Shown here piece after piece: positions 11,997-19,727 of a stretch of 59,488 bases of DNA. The number at the start of each line of letters is the position of its first letter. The first letter of the stretch is position 1. Under the pieces are notes generated by a model. It was given only the letters and a program-made list of their open reading frames with translations, was not told the origin of the DNA and did not search any database. Made by a program: the position numbers and the translations under genes. The DNA is from a virus, in the IMG/VR virus record IMGVR_UViG_3300027849_000014, positions 1 through 59,488 of that record; one strand, 5' to 3'.

Positions 11997-12338
11997 ATGT
12001 TACACACAAGAAAATTTAACGGAAGAGAGTACACCATACAGAACGAGGGGTACAGCAACAGCAGAGGGTGGGGACACATCTCTAAGCTTTACATGAACGG
12101 CATGTACATGGGGCAAAGAAAAGTAAAGTACATCAACAGAACGTGGGAGTCCTACAGGTTTCGCTCATGCATGCAGATACTAATTCATGGCATGCTTGAG
12201 GACAGGATAGACATGCACCTTGCAGACTACAAGGAACAGAACGGCATCAAGAGATTAACAAAAAAACGTAGAGAGGAAGCCATGCAATTTGCAGACGACA
12301 GGATAGACGACTTAACAAATCTTTACAAATCAATATAA
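11997..12338 (+). CDS. Hypothetical basic protein, 113 aa
   Basis: The N-terminal half is beta-like and aromatic (KFNGREYTIQNEGYSNSRGW and SKLYMNGMYMGQRKVKYI). The C-terminal half is helical and basic (GIKRLTKKRREEAMQFADDR). The charge suggests nucleic-acid contact, but no motif supports this. It starts three bases after the previous stop. Confidence 0.6.
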   Translation: MLHTRKFNGREYTIQNEGYSNSRGWGHISKLYMNGMYMGQRKVKYINRTWESYRFRSCMQILIHGMLEDRIDMHLADYKEQNGIKRLTKKRREEAMQFADDRIDDLTNLYKSI

Positions 12339-12350
12339 AAACAAACAGAT

Positions 12351-12785
12351 ATGAAACACGAAGTAATATGTTACGCAACAGGAGACGTTCTTTTTAAAAG
12401 CGTCTCCAGAAGAGAGTGCGGTCAATGGATAGACGACAACGACCTAGGCTTAGGCGATGTGTCAATAAAAGAAAAGCCTTTCACCTTTAAAGACCTAGTC
12501 TTTAAGAGCCACAAGGTATTCCCTAAGGCTTGGGCATCAAGGATGGAGTTCGACAACGGAACTTTTATATCTGTTGTTGGGGGACATGAGTTTCTTTACG
12601 GCAATGGGTTCTCAAGCTTTGAGGTTATGAGTACGGTGACAGATAGAAGGGGAGAGTTTGGCGGAGTAGATAGCTGGATGTCTGTAGAACAGATAACAAG
12701 AAGGATGAGATACCTTCAGGCGCTGCCTAAAACTATTGATACCAGAAAGAACGAAGGGGGATATCATATAATAACTAACAACTAA
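12351..12785 (+). CDS. Hypothetical protein, 144 aa
   Basis: The sequence is mixed alpha/beta: a CYATGDVLFKSVSRRECG start, a central FDNGTFISVVGGHEFLYGNGF beta-rich part and a helical end (SVEQITRRMRYLQAL). No family is recognised. It is followed by two very small genes before the next promoter. Confidence 0.6.
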   Translation: MKHEVICYATGDVLFKSVSRRECGQWIDDNDLGLGDVSIKEKPFTFKDLVFKSHKVFPKAWASRMEFDNGTFISVVGGHEFLYGNGFSSFEVMSTVTDRRGEFGGVDSWMSVEQITRRMRYLQALPKTIDTRKNEGGYHIITNN

Positions 12786-12797
12786 ACACAAGAGACC

Positions 12798-12956
12798 ATG
12801 GTAAAAGACCAGCTATTTAAAGTAAAGCTTTCTAACTCTAAGGACAGTATCCTAGTCAGGACTAGGTACACCTTTGATTTACAGGAGGCAAGGAGATGGA
12901 AGACAGAGGCTCCATACGGTGAGATTATTAACGCTCAAAACAATAAGATACAATGA
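12798..12956 (+). CDS. Small hypothetical protein, 52 aa
   Basis: ATG at 12798 to TGA at 12954-12956; the stop overlaps the ATG of the next frame (ATGA), indicating coupled translation. The protein is basic and beta-like (DQLFKVKLSNSKDSILVR, then FDLQEARRWKTEAP). Function unknown. Confidence 0.5.
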   Translation: MVKDQLFKVKLSNSKDSILVRTRYTFDLQEARRWKTEAPYGEIINAQNNKIQ

Positions 12957-13093
12957 AGATAAAACAGCACAAGGTGTTACCCTCAGGGGTACACTCGGTC
13001 ATAGACCAAGACAACGTAGTTCATATATTTACAGAGGAAGAGTTCAGGCAAATACATTGGTGGACAAGAGCCAAGATGTTCTTGGAGTTATGA
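12953..13093 (+). CDS. Small hypothetical protein, 46 aa
   Basis: ATG at 12953, overlapping the previous stop, to TGA at 13091-13093. The sequence (MKIKQHKVLPSGVHSVIDQD, then a helical EEEFRQIHWWTRAKMFL) is plausible for a small folded protein. It is the last gene before the internal promoter at 13112. A longer frame in another reading phase over this stretch has poorer composition and no linkage to its neighbours. Confidence 0.5.
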   Translation: MKIKQHKVLPSGVHSVIDQDNVVHIFTEEEFRQIHWWTRAKMFLEL

Positions 13094-13111
13094 TAAATTA
13101 ATGTCAATTTG

Positions 13112-13142
13112 TTGTACTATTGATAAACATTCTGTAAATTTG
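13112..13142 (+). promoter_or_regulatory. Internal early promoter before the replication genes
   Basis: TTG at 13112-13114 and TAAATTTG at 13135-13142 are 20 bases apart; an alternative TTTG at 13108-13111 gives 23. Both fit the Bacteroidetes rule. Transcription would start near 13149, about 30 bases before the DnaA-IV-like gene, so the replication and recombination genes can be expressed separately from the small early genes. Confidence 0.65.
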
Positions 13143-13178
13143 CAGTTCATTAAATACTAATAAATAAACTAAAATCAA

Positions 13179-13481
13179 ATGCACTATTCAATTTTTAAAG
13201 AGTACCAGTCTCAGGTATCTGAGCTGTATGATGTCAACCAAGACGAGATATTTACCAAGAGCAAGCGAAGAGATATAGTAGACGCAAGGCAGATGCTGTA
13301 CTATCTATGCTCCGAAAGACCTATGCGTGTTAGATATATAAAGCAGTACATGGCAGACCACGGGTATAGCGTAGGTCACTCTACAATTATACATGGAATA
13401 AAATTAATAAGACAAAGAGCTGAGCACGATGAAGACTTGATGTCTATAATTAAAACAATAAAATCATGTGTAATAATTTAG
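13179..13481 (+). CDS. DnaA domain IV-like DNA-binding protein, 100 aa
   Basis: The protein resembles the C-terminal DNA-binding domain of the bacterial initiator DnaA and nothing else of it. Residues 20-45 (QDEIFTKSKRRDIVDARQMLYYL) correspond to the basic loop and first helix, and GHSTIIHG (66-73) corresponds to the DnaA signature DHTTVLHA that reads the DnaA box. There is no ATPase domain. It is the first gene after the internal promoter and precedes the recombination genes. It may bind iterated origin sites and recruit the replisome, or compete with host DnaA; both are inference. Confidence 0.75.
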   Translation: MHYSIFKEYQSQVSELYDVNQDEIFTKSKRRDIVDARQMLYYLCSERPMRVRYIKQYMADHGYSVGHSTIIHGIKLIRQRAEHDEDLMSIIKTIKSCVII

Positions 13482-13870
13482 AGAATGTTTTTCAGGAGGC
13501 AGCGATTGACAGGATGTCTGTCAGTTTAGACGGATATGGATACGACTCATTGCTGTACCTCGGTTGTAAGATAACCAAAGACAAGGAGCTGGGTGATGTA
13601 GTGATACAGAACGTATCTCTTGGTGGAGATTATTATAAGAAAATATCTCACGAAGAGGAGAAGGTCTTCATTGATAAGGGCTGGAGATACGGGGTGTATA
13701 GCCTATGTGTAAATACTTATAAGGCAAAGCTCGACACGATTGAGCTAGGGATTAAGGATGAGATGAACACTAAGCAGAACCCTAAAAGAATTAAGCACCT
13801 AAAAAATCACAGAGAAAGATTATTAAAAAAGTATAATAAAATTAATTTAAAACTAAACAATTATGAGTAA
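13466..13870 (+). CDS. Hypothetical protein, 134 aa
   Basis: The start overlaps the DnaA-IV-like gene by 16 bases, and the end overlaps the annealing-protein gene by eight bases, so it is translationally linked to both. The N-terminal 80 residues look mixed (SVSLDGYGYDSLLYLGCKIT), and the C-terminal 50 are strongly basic and helical (KRIKHLKNHRERLLKKYNK), likely a nucleic-acid-binding or coiled tail. Its place suggests a role in replication or recombination, but no family is recognised. Confidence 0.6.
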   Translation: MCNNLENVFQEAAIDRMSVSLDGYGYDSLLYLGCKITKDKELGDVVIQNVSLGGDYYKKISHEEEKVFIDKGWRYGVYSLCVNTYKAKLDTIELGIKDEMNTKQNPKRIKHLKNHRERLLKKYNKINLKLNNYE

Positions 13871-14492
13871 AGCAAAATCAGTTTTCGAGACATTGAACTC
13901 TATCAATGTAAATGACAAGGTAGAAAAGAAGAACAACCTAACGTACCTATCATGGGCGTGGGCGTGGGCAGAGGTAAAGAAGAACTACCCTACCGCAACG
14001 TACACTATCTATGAGGATGCAGACGGGATGTTCTACCACTCAGACATCAGGTCTGCATGGGTAAAAACAGGTGTAACTATCGAGGGTATAGAACATATTG
14101 AATACCTACCCGTGATGGACTTCAGAAACAATTCTATTCTTCTGGATAAGCTATCGTCTGTTGACGTAAACAAAACCATACAGCGTAGCTTAACAAAGGC
14201 TATCGCAAGACATGGGTTAGGACTTTATGTGTATGCTGGAGAGGACTTACCTAGCGGTGAGGCAAAGCAAACAACAGGCAGACCAGCAGCTAAGAAGCCA
14301 GCTCAAACTAAGCCTTCTTTACAAACGACAGTGACGCACATAAACCTAGAGATAGGAGATGATAATTGGGATAGAGTTATGAAGTATGTAGTCGACAACA
14401 AAGACAAAGGTCTTAAGGTTATTGGAGAACAGCTGACTAAAAAATATAAAATGTCAACGATAGTTAAAAAAGAAATAGCAAAAGCAATATAG
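13863..14492 (+). CDS. Sak-type single-strand annealing protein (DUF1071-like), 209 aa
   Basis: The N-terminus shows the DUF1071/Sak signature: VFETLNSINVNDKVEKKNN followed by LTYLSWAWAWAEVKKNYP (about residues 27-44), then a strand-rich part with VTIEGIEHIEYLPVMDFRN and, near residue 115, NKTIQRSLTKAIARHGLGLY with AGEDLP. This family anneals complementary single strands in phage recombination. The C-terminal 60 residues are a variable tail after a Pro/Thr-rich linker. It lies directly before a RecE-like exonuclease, the usual partner. DUF1071 proteins are around 200-250 residues, so it appears full length. Confidence 0.88.
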   Translation: MSKAKSVFETLNSINVNDKVEKKNNLTYLSWAWAWAEVKKNYPTATYTIYEDADGMFYHSDIRSAWVKTGVTIEGIEHIEYLPVMDFRNNSILLDKLSSVDVNKTIQRSLTKAIARHGLGLYVYAGEDLPSGEAKQTTGRPAAKKPAQTKPSLQTTVTHINLEIGDDNWDRVMKYVVDNKDKGLKVIGEQLTKKYKMSTIVKKEIAKAI

Positions 14493-14494
14493 AT

Positions 14495-15226
14495 ATGAAA
14501 GACATCATCAAACAATTACAAGACGACAAGGAGTACTACACAGGGGTTGGAAGAAATTATCTTTCCAACTCAGACATAGGAGACCTGATTAAAAATCCTA
14601 AGAACTTTAGGAAACCAAGAGAGGACAACAAAAACTTTCTTGTAGGCAGATACTTTCACCAGCTAATACTGGAACCAGAGAAGGCGGCAGCCACACCACA
14701 CGTAGACTTAGCCTCCAGGAACAGCAAGGCTTACAAAGAATTCATTGCTGAAAACAATCTAGAGATAGCCCTGCTTACAAAGGAGAAGCTAATGATGGAA
14801 GACCTAGTTGAAAGTATGCTCAATGTGAAGGACATCAGGGCTTTGATACAGGAAGAAGGTGTTCAGTATGAGGTGCCTATGATAAAAGAAATACATGGTG
14901 AAATGTGGAAGGGCAAGGCAGATATTGTAGGCTCAGAATATATTTTTGATATCAAAACAACAGGCGCTATAGATAAGTTTAAGTGGAGTGTTCGTGATTA
15001 TAATTACGACAGCCAAGCTTATATATATCAACAGCTTTTTGGAAAGCCCCTTGTGTTTTTAGTTGTGGACAAGACAACTAAGATGATAGGCATGTACTCT
15101 GTAAGTGACGAGAGCTTAGAACGTGGTGAGCAGAAGGTTGCCAAGGCTGTTGCGCAGTACAGAAAATTCTATGGTGATATGCCAGAGGAAGATATAAACC
15201 AATTCTATTTTTATGATGAGGTTTAA
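14495..15226 (+). CDS. RecE/exonuclease VIII-like PD-(D/E)XK nuclease, 243 aa
   Basis: The catalytic order of the PD-(D/E)XK exonuclease VIII group is visible: NYLSNSDIGDLIKNP at the N-terminus, an early His in GRYFHQLILEPE (51-62), GKADIV (140-145, metal-binding Asp), FDIKTT (151-156, Asp-x-Lys) and QAYIY (174-178, the helix that closes the site). Such enzymes resect one strand of duplex DNA to make overhangs for the annealing protein. The gene starts two bases after the annealase stop, forming a Red/RecET-like pair, and overlaps the following small gene. Confidence 0.87.
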   Translation: MKDIIKQLQDDKEYYTGVGRNYLSNSDIGDLIKNPKNFRKPREDNKNFLVGRYFHQLILEPEKAAATPHVDLASRNSKAYKEFIAENNLEIALLTKEKLMMEDLVESMLNVKDIRALIQEEGVQYEVPMIKEIHGEMWKGKADIVGSEYIFDIKTTGAIDKFKWSVRDYNYDSQAYIYQQLFGKPLVFLVVDKTTKMIGMYSVSDESLERGEQKVAKAVAQYRKFYGDMPEEDINQFYFYDEV

Positions 15227-15383
15227 AGAGATGCTCCTTAAAAAGTACAAGGAGATATACAGAAGTAAGGATGTGATATGGCTTGAAGTTCCGATGAGCT
15301 GTGTCACACGAAAGGCTAAGGATAATATTATCATAGCCACAATAGAAACATTGGAGCAGAAAATAAATATTTTAAACCATTAA
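15216..15383 (+). CDS. Small basic protein, 55 aa
   Basis: ATG at 15216 (overlapping the end of the exonuclease gene by 11 bases) to TAA at 15381-15383, two bases before the SSB-like gene. The protein is basic at its N-terminus (MRFKEMLLKKYKEIYRSKD) and helical at its C-terminus. Its position between exonuclease and SSB-like genes suggests a DNA-metabolism role, but no family is recognised. Confidence 0.55.
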   Translation: MRFKEMLLKKYKEIYRSKDVIWLEVPMSCVTRKAKDNIIIATIETLEQKINILNH

Positions 15384-15385
15384 TT

Positions 15386-15658
15386 ATGGCAGTAAACACA
15401 GATGAAATTGTATTCGCAGACGGTTTCAAATTCAGAAAGAAACATCCTAATCAAAAAGATTTTGTACTAGGAAGTTTAAGTATCAAGGTTGATGACGCAA
15501 TCACATTTTTAAAAGCCAACTCAAAAAACGGTTGGGTAAATGTAGGTATCAAGGAAAGTAAGGCAGGAAATCCTTACATGTTTGTTGACAACTTTGAACC
15601 AAAGCAAACAGAGGCGGTAACCAAAACTCATTTAGATGAGAGTGACGTACCCTTCTAA
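15386..15658 (+). CDS. Single-stranded-DNA-binding-like protein with SSB tip, 90 aa
   Basis: The last seven residues, DESDVPF, closely match the acidic tip of bacterial SSB (DDDIPF), the peptide that binds partner proteins such as recombinases and helicases. The first 70 residues form a likely single OB-type beta fold (FADGFKFRKKHPNQKDFVLG, then GWVNVGIKESKAGNPYMFVD) with exposed aromatic and basic residues. It is shorter than cellular SSB (about 178). Placement after annealase and exonuclease and before the primase-helicase supports a replication/recombination SSB. A terminator follows. Confidence 0.7.
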   Translation: MAVNTDEIVFADGFKFRKKHPNQKDFVLGSLSIKVDDAITFLKANSKNGWVNVGIKESKAGNPYMFVDNFEPKQTEAVTKTHLDESDVPF

Positions 15659-15665
15659 AAATAAT

Positions 15666-15694
15666 GGGGTGTGTAACAGCGCCCCAAAATTTTT
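15666..15694 (+). terminator. Terminator after the SSB-like gene
   Basis: GGGGTGT (15666-15672) pairs with GCGCCCC (15679-15685), seven pairs including two G-U, with a six-base loop; a T run follows at 15690-15694. It sits eight bases past the stop and closes the recombination gene group. Confidence 0.6.
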
Positions 15695-15713
15695 GTGCTA
15701 ATATATTTTACCA

Positions 15714-15759
15714 TATAGGGTTTATTATTCAATGCTTTTATTTATTTTTATTCCCTATA
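15714..15759. promoter_or_regulatory. Inverted repeat TATAGGG...CCCTATA
   Basis: Two seven-base arms separated by 32 bases of very AT-rich DNA. They may form a hairpin in RNA or bind a protein as two half sites. Confidence 0.4.
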
Positions 15760-15793
15760 CGAGACCAGAAAGATAACATTATCGACACAGACA

Positions 15794-15804
15794 CTGATAA
15801 TCAG
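15794..15804. promoter_or_regulatory. Palindromic site 4 (CTGATAATCAG)
   Basis: Identical to sites 2 and 3; here the symmetry extends to 13 bases (ACTGATAATCAGT). It lies 56 bases upstream of the primase-helicase start. Confidence 0.55.
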
Positions 15805-15810
15805 TTACTT

Positions 15811-15843
15811 AAGCAACACAAACTCGACACAAACTCGACACAA
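15811..15843 (+). repeat. Tandem 11-base repeats (two exact, one degenerate)
   Basis: AAGCAACACAA, then ACTCGACACAA twice, without gaps. Compared with 5760-5781 the exact copies differ only by A to G at one position. Confidence 0.75.
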
Positions 15844-15859
15844 TTAAATCAAACACAGC

Positions 15860-18277
15860 ATGACAGCAAAAGAAATCACAATTTTTCAGAACATTAAAGA
15901 GACCTCAACCCCTTTCTTTAGGGGCTTGGACTTTATTATTGACAGAATAAAAAGCGGTGCATCAAAAGACCTAGTCAAAAGAATCCGCACAGAGAAGGAC
16001 AAGTCACAAAGGAATGAGCTAAAGAAAAACCTTCCAGCAATATGTTTCTCTGGTACGTTTAACAAACGCAACGACTCATCTATTATTAAGCACTCAGGTT
16101 TTATATGCCTAGACTTTGATGGGTATGAAAACAACAAAGAACTCTTAACAGATAAAGAGAAGCTAACAAAAAGTAATTTTGTATACTCAGTCTTTATATC
16201 TCCATCAGGTAAGGGATTAAAAGCTCTGGTTAAAATACCTCAGGACATTGACAATCATGTAAACTATTTTAATAGTCTTGAGATGCACTTCAACAACCCA
16301 CACTTTGATACTACCTGTAAAAATATATCAAGGGTATGTTACGAGTCATACGACCCGTTGGTATACGTAAACAAAAACTCTAGTGTATGGGAGGAGATTA
16401 AAGAAAAGGAATACACAGAGGTTAATAGTAAGTTGGACATGCCAACCATTCCAATCACTGATGAGAACAAGGTGGTTGAAATACTTGTTAAGTGGTGGGT
16501 AAAGAAGTACCCAATGGTTGAGGGGCAGAGAAACAACAACTGTTTTATACTAGCCTCAGCGTTTAACGACTTCGGTATTAATAAATCTTTAGCTGGATAT
16601 GTGCTGCAGAACTACAGAACAAAAGACTTTACAGAGACAGAGATAAACCAGACAATAAGTTCTGCCTATGCTCAGACACAAAACCATGGGACAAAGTACT
16701 ATGAAGACGAGGAAAGAGTTAACAACATAAGGGTAAAGCTGAGACGAGGAGAGTCTAAAAAGAAAATAAAATCACAGCTTGAAGAGAGCCACATAGAGCC
16801 AAGAGTAATAGAGGCTGTGCTCAACAGGGTAGAGGAGGAGAACGAACAGAAACAATTCTGGACTAAGTCAGACAAGGGTGTAATAAAGATAGTGCATATA
16901 CTATTCAAGCAGTTCCTTGAGGACAATGGCTTTTATAAGTACAGCCCAGAGGGTAGTAAGAACTATGTGTTTGTTAAGGTAACCAACAACCTCGTTGACC
17001 ACACAGATGAGAAGTATATAAAAGACTTTGTATTAAACAGCGTTATAGAGCTGGACGATGCGTCAATATACAATCACTTTGCAGACCAGGTAAGGTACTT
17101 TAGAGAGGATTTCCTGACACTTCTCTCAACGATTGACATCTACTTTGTTGAGGACAATAAGACCACCTCATACCTGTACTATAAGAACTGTGCTATCAAG
17201 GTGACAGAGAAAGATGTAGAGATAATAGACTACATAGACCTCAATGGTTTTGTTTGGAAAGACCACGTTATAGACAGAGCCTTCAACAGGTGTGAGGTAG
17301 GTGACTGCGACTACAAACAATTCATAAAAAATGTATGTGCTTCTGATGATGGTAGAATAAAATCAATGGAGTCTACAATCGGTTTCCTAATGCATGGGTA
17401 CAAGAATTTATCTTACTGCCCTGCAATAATTCTAAACGATGAGGTTATAAGTGACAACCCAGAGGGAGGGACAGGTAAAGGATTGTTTATGAACGCGCTA
17501 CAGAAAATGAAGAAGGTGGTAACGATAGATGGAAAGTCTTTTACTTTTGAAAGAGCATTTGCCTACCAACTTGTGTCAGCTGACACACAGATACTTGTGT
17601 TCGATGATGTAAAAAAGGGGTTTGATTTTGAGAGATTGTTTTCTGTGGTAACAGAAGGACTTACGCTTGAAAAGAAAAACAAGGACGCAATAAAAATTCC
17701 GTTTAGTAAGTCACCTAAGATTGCAATCACAACTAACTACGCCATCAAGGGAGCAGGTAATTCTTTTGCTCGTAGAAAGTGGGAGCTTGAACTACACCAG
17801 CACTACAATAAAAACTATACGCCTATAGATGAGTTCGGTAAGCTAATGTTTGGAGACTGGAACGATGAGGACTGGTGCAAGTTTGACAACTACATGGTGG
17901 GATGTATGATGGGATACCTAAAGACAGGCTTAGTCAAGAGTAAGTTTGTTAACCTTAAGATACGACAGCTGTCTGCGGAGTCTTCACATGATTTCATAGA
18001 GTGGCTAGGGTTAATAGCTGGGAGTGAGATGAGCGCTAATATATATATTGACTCAAGGATACACACCAACACTCTGTACCAGGATTTTATATCAGAGTAC
18101 CCAGACTACGGGCCTAAATCTAGGCTGTCTATAACACAGGTTAGATTTAATAAGTGGCTTACAGCCTATGCTGTCTACAAGACGGGAGCTCAACCTGAAA
18201 AGGGAAGAGATGCTACAGGTAGGTGGATGAGATTAAAAAAAGCAGACGAAGTTAACGTTCAAACCTCACTATTATGA
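15860..18277 (+). CDS. Primase-helicase: BT4734/VirE-N-like head with SF3-type ATPase, 805 aa
   Basis: The N-terminal 150 residues carry the BT4734/VirE_N-like pattern seen in Bacteroidetes primases: a CFSGTFNKRND strand, ICLDFDGYE (82-90, acidic metal-site type) and SPSGKGLKALVKI (113-125). After a PriCT-like middle part the C-terminal half is an SF3-type helicase: Walker A EGGTGKGLF at about 533-541, Walker B ILVFDDV near 577, sensor-type KIAITTNYA near 619 and an Arg-rich RRKWELEL near 637. It should lay primers and unwind DNA at the fork. It is the main replication protein seen; no DNA polymerase is encoded, so it probably works with host polymerase. It overlaps the next helicase by four bases. 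Confidence 0.85.
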   Translation: MTAKEITIFQNIKETSTPFFRGLDFIIDRIKSGASKDLVKRIRTEKDKSQRNELKKNLPAICFSGTFNKRNDSSIIKHSGFICLDFDGYENNKELLTDKEKLTKSNFVYSVFISPSGKGLKALVKIPQDIDNHVNYFNSLEMHFNNPHFDTTCKNISRVCYESYDPLVYVNKNSSVWEEIKEKEYTEVNSKLDMPTIPITDENKVVEILVKWWVKKYPMVEGQRNNNCFILASAFNDFGINKSLAGYVLQNYRTKDFTETEINQTISSAYAQTQNHGTKYYEDEERVNNIRVKLRRGESKKKIKSQLEESHIEPRVIEAVLNRVEEENEQKQFWTKSDKGVIKIVHILFKQFLEDNGFYKYSPEGSKNYVFVKVTNNLVDHTDEKYIKDFVLNSVIELDDASIYNHFADQVRYFREDFLTLLSTIDIYFVEDNKTTSYLYYKNCAIKVTEKDVEIIDYIDLNGFVWKDHVIDRAFNRCEVGDCDYKQFIKNVCASDDGRIKSMESTIGFLMHGYKNLSYCPAIILNDEVISDNPEGGTGKGLFMNALQKMKKVVTIDGKSFTFERAFAYQLVSADTQILVFDDVKKGFDFERLFSVVTEGLTLEKKNKDAIKIPFSKSPKIAITTNYAIKGAGNSFARRKWELELHQHYNKNYTPIDEFGKLMFGDWNDEDWCKFDNYMVGCMMGYLKTGLVKSKFVNLKIRQLSAESSHDFIEWLGLIAGSEMSANIYIDSRIHTNTLYQDFISEYPDYGPKSRLSITQVRFNKWLTAYAVYKTGAQPEKGRDATGRWMRLKKADEVNVQTSLL

Positions 18278-19512
18278 TAGAGTTTAGAGACTACCAACAA
18301 AAAATTATTGATGACGGGGTTAAGATAATATCTGAAAAAGGATTTCTTTATCTAGCAATGGAGGTTAGGACAGGTAAGACCCTGACTAGCCTGGGTATAG
18401 CAGAGAAGATGGGGTACGAAAATGTTTTGTTCCTTACAAAGAAGAAGGCTATCAGTTCTATAACACACGACAACGATATGATGTGCCCCACATCTTTTAT
18501 TTTGTTTGTTATAAACTACGAGAGTATGCACAAGCTACCCAACATAAAGTGGGACTTGATTATTCTGGACGAAGCCCATGGTATGGGTGCGTTTCCCAAG
18601 CCCAACAAGAGAGCTAAAGATGTTAGAACTATTATAAGCAAGACAGGTTGTGATGTCTGTTTGTTGTCAGGAACACCAACACCTGAGTCGTACAGTCAGA
18701 TGTACCACCAGGTGTATGGTATTCCAAAGAATCCTTTCAGACAATACCCTAGTTTCTATAAGTTCTCTCATGACTACGTAGATGTTAAAGAGAAAAAGAT
18801 AAACAGTATGTACATAAGGGACTACACTAGAGGCCACGACTCTATAATTCAGAAGATGAAACCATACACCATATCTTACACACAGAAGGAGGCAGGGTTT
18901 GAGAACGATATTATAGAGGAGGTGCTTGAGGTAGAGATGAGTGATGCAACGTATAACATAACCTCAAAACTTAAAAAGTATTTAGTGGTTGAGGGTAAGG
19001 ACGAGGTTATACTTGCGGACACACCAGTGAAACTTATGATGAAGCTTCATCAGATATACAGCGGAACTGTAAAGTTTGAGAGTGGAAACTCTATGATACT
19101 AGACCTAAGTAAAGCTCAGTTTATATACGATAACTTTTGCTTAATGAAGGTAGGAATATTCTATAAGTTTAAGCAGGAACTAAACGCTTTGAAGGAGGTG
19201 TATGGCGACCAGCTCTGCACAGAGATAGACGAGTTTAATTCTACAGACAAGACCATAGCGCTACAGATAGTAAGCGGAAGGGAGGGAATCAGTTTGCGTA
19301 ATGCAGAGTATCTGGTGTACTACAACATAGACTTCAGCGCAACAAGCTACTGGCAGAGCCGAGATAGGATGACCACTAAGGACAGTAAGCTTAGTAAAAT
19401 ATTCTGGGTGTTCGCTAAGGGAGGTATAGAAAAACAAATATACAAAGCGGTGACAAAGAAAAAGGACTACACCTTGCGTCACTTTAAAAAAGATTTATTA
19501 ACTTTAAATTAA
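18274..19512 (+). CDS. SF2 DEAH-type helicase (SNF2-like), 412 aa
   Basis: Helicase motifs are in order: Q-motif-like FRDYQQKII at the N-terminus, Walker A MEVRTGKTLTS (29-39), WDLIILDEAHGMG near 92-104 (motif II), LLSGTPTPESY near 129-139 (motif III), IVSGREGISL near 330 (motif V) and YWQSRDRMTT near 360 (motif VI, arginine finger). Length and layout match the short phage SF2/SNF2 helicases used in replication restart or branch migration. The start overlaps the primase-helicase stop (ATGA), so the two are probably made together. Confidence 0.85.
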   Translation: MIEFRDYQQKIIDDGVKIISEKGFLYLAMEVRTGKTLTSLGIAEKMGYENVLFLTKKKAISSITHDNDMMCPTSFILFVINYESMHKLPNIKWDLIILDEAHGMGAFPKPNKRAKDVRTIISKTGCDVCLLSGTPTPESYSQMYHQVYGIPKNPFRQYPSFYKFSHDYVDVKEKKINSMYIRDYTRGHDSIIQKMKPYTISYTQKEAGFENDIIEEVLEVEMSDATYNITSKLKKYLVVEGKDEVILADTPVKLMMKLHQIYSGTVKFESGNSMILDLSKAQFIYDNFCLMKVGIFYKFKQELNALKEVYGDQLCTEIDEFNSTDKTIALQIVSGREGISLRNAEYLVYYNIDFSATSYWQSRDRMTTKDSKLSKIFWVFAKGGIEKQIYKAVTKKKDYTLRHFKKDLLTLN

Positions 19513-19517
19513 ATACA

Positions 19518-19727
19518 ATGGTAGAAGCACTTGGCTGGCTAACTATAGCCTGGATAATAATGTCAGTAGGAAAGTCAATAGGGAAGATGATATGGCCTGA
19601 GGACTGGGGACCTGGAGTCATAAAGGACAGGGAGAAAAACGAATGGCCTTCGGAAGAAAGCCAGGAGGATATGACAAGAAGGATATGGCCTGACAAAGAA
19701 CACAAAGAGAAAGATGAACTTCAATAA
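19518..19727 (+). CDS. Small protein with N-terminal membrane segment, 69 aa
   Basis: Residues 4-25 (ALGWLTIAWIIMSVGKSIGK) form one hydrophobic segment; the rest is charged and Trp/Pro-rich (IWPEDWGPG, later IWPDKEHKEK), with two similar IWP-type motifs. It is probably a single-pass inner-membrane protein with a cytoplasmic tail. It overlaps the nuclease-like gene that follows by 14 bases. Function unknown. Confidence 0.55.
   Translation: MVEALGWLTIAWIIMSVGKSIGKMIWPEDWGPGVIKDREKNEWPSEESQEDMTRRIWPDKEHKEKDELQ

Larger units (their letters stand above)
15695..15859. other. Control region upstream of the primase-helicase: candidate origin (copy 2)
   Basis: This AT-rich region holds an inverted repeat TATAGGG/CCCTATA (15714-15720 with 15753-15759), the palindrome CTGATAATCAG (15794-15804) and tandem 11-base repeats (15811-15843) ending 16 bases before the primase-helicase start. 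No full TAnnTTTG promoter is seen; TATATTTT at about 15701-15708 is one base off. The composite matches that at 5733-5781. Its place next to the primase-helicase favours an origin or an autoregulatory site. Confidence 0.45.

Noticed and set aside
12874-13101. Plus-strand open frame of 75 codons
   Set aside because: Two coupled smaller frames in other phases fit the start signals and neighbours better.
15664-15897. Open frame covering the terminator and the palindrome/iteron region
   Set aside because: It runs across a terminator and repeats, has odd composition and overlaps the primase-helicase start.
16457-16490. CTGATGA followed by GAAA inside the primase-helicase gene
   Set aside because: Helices I and III do not form in the required places and the sequence is conserved coding DNA; not a hammerhead.
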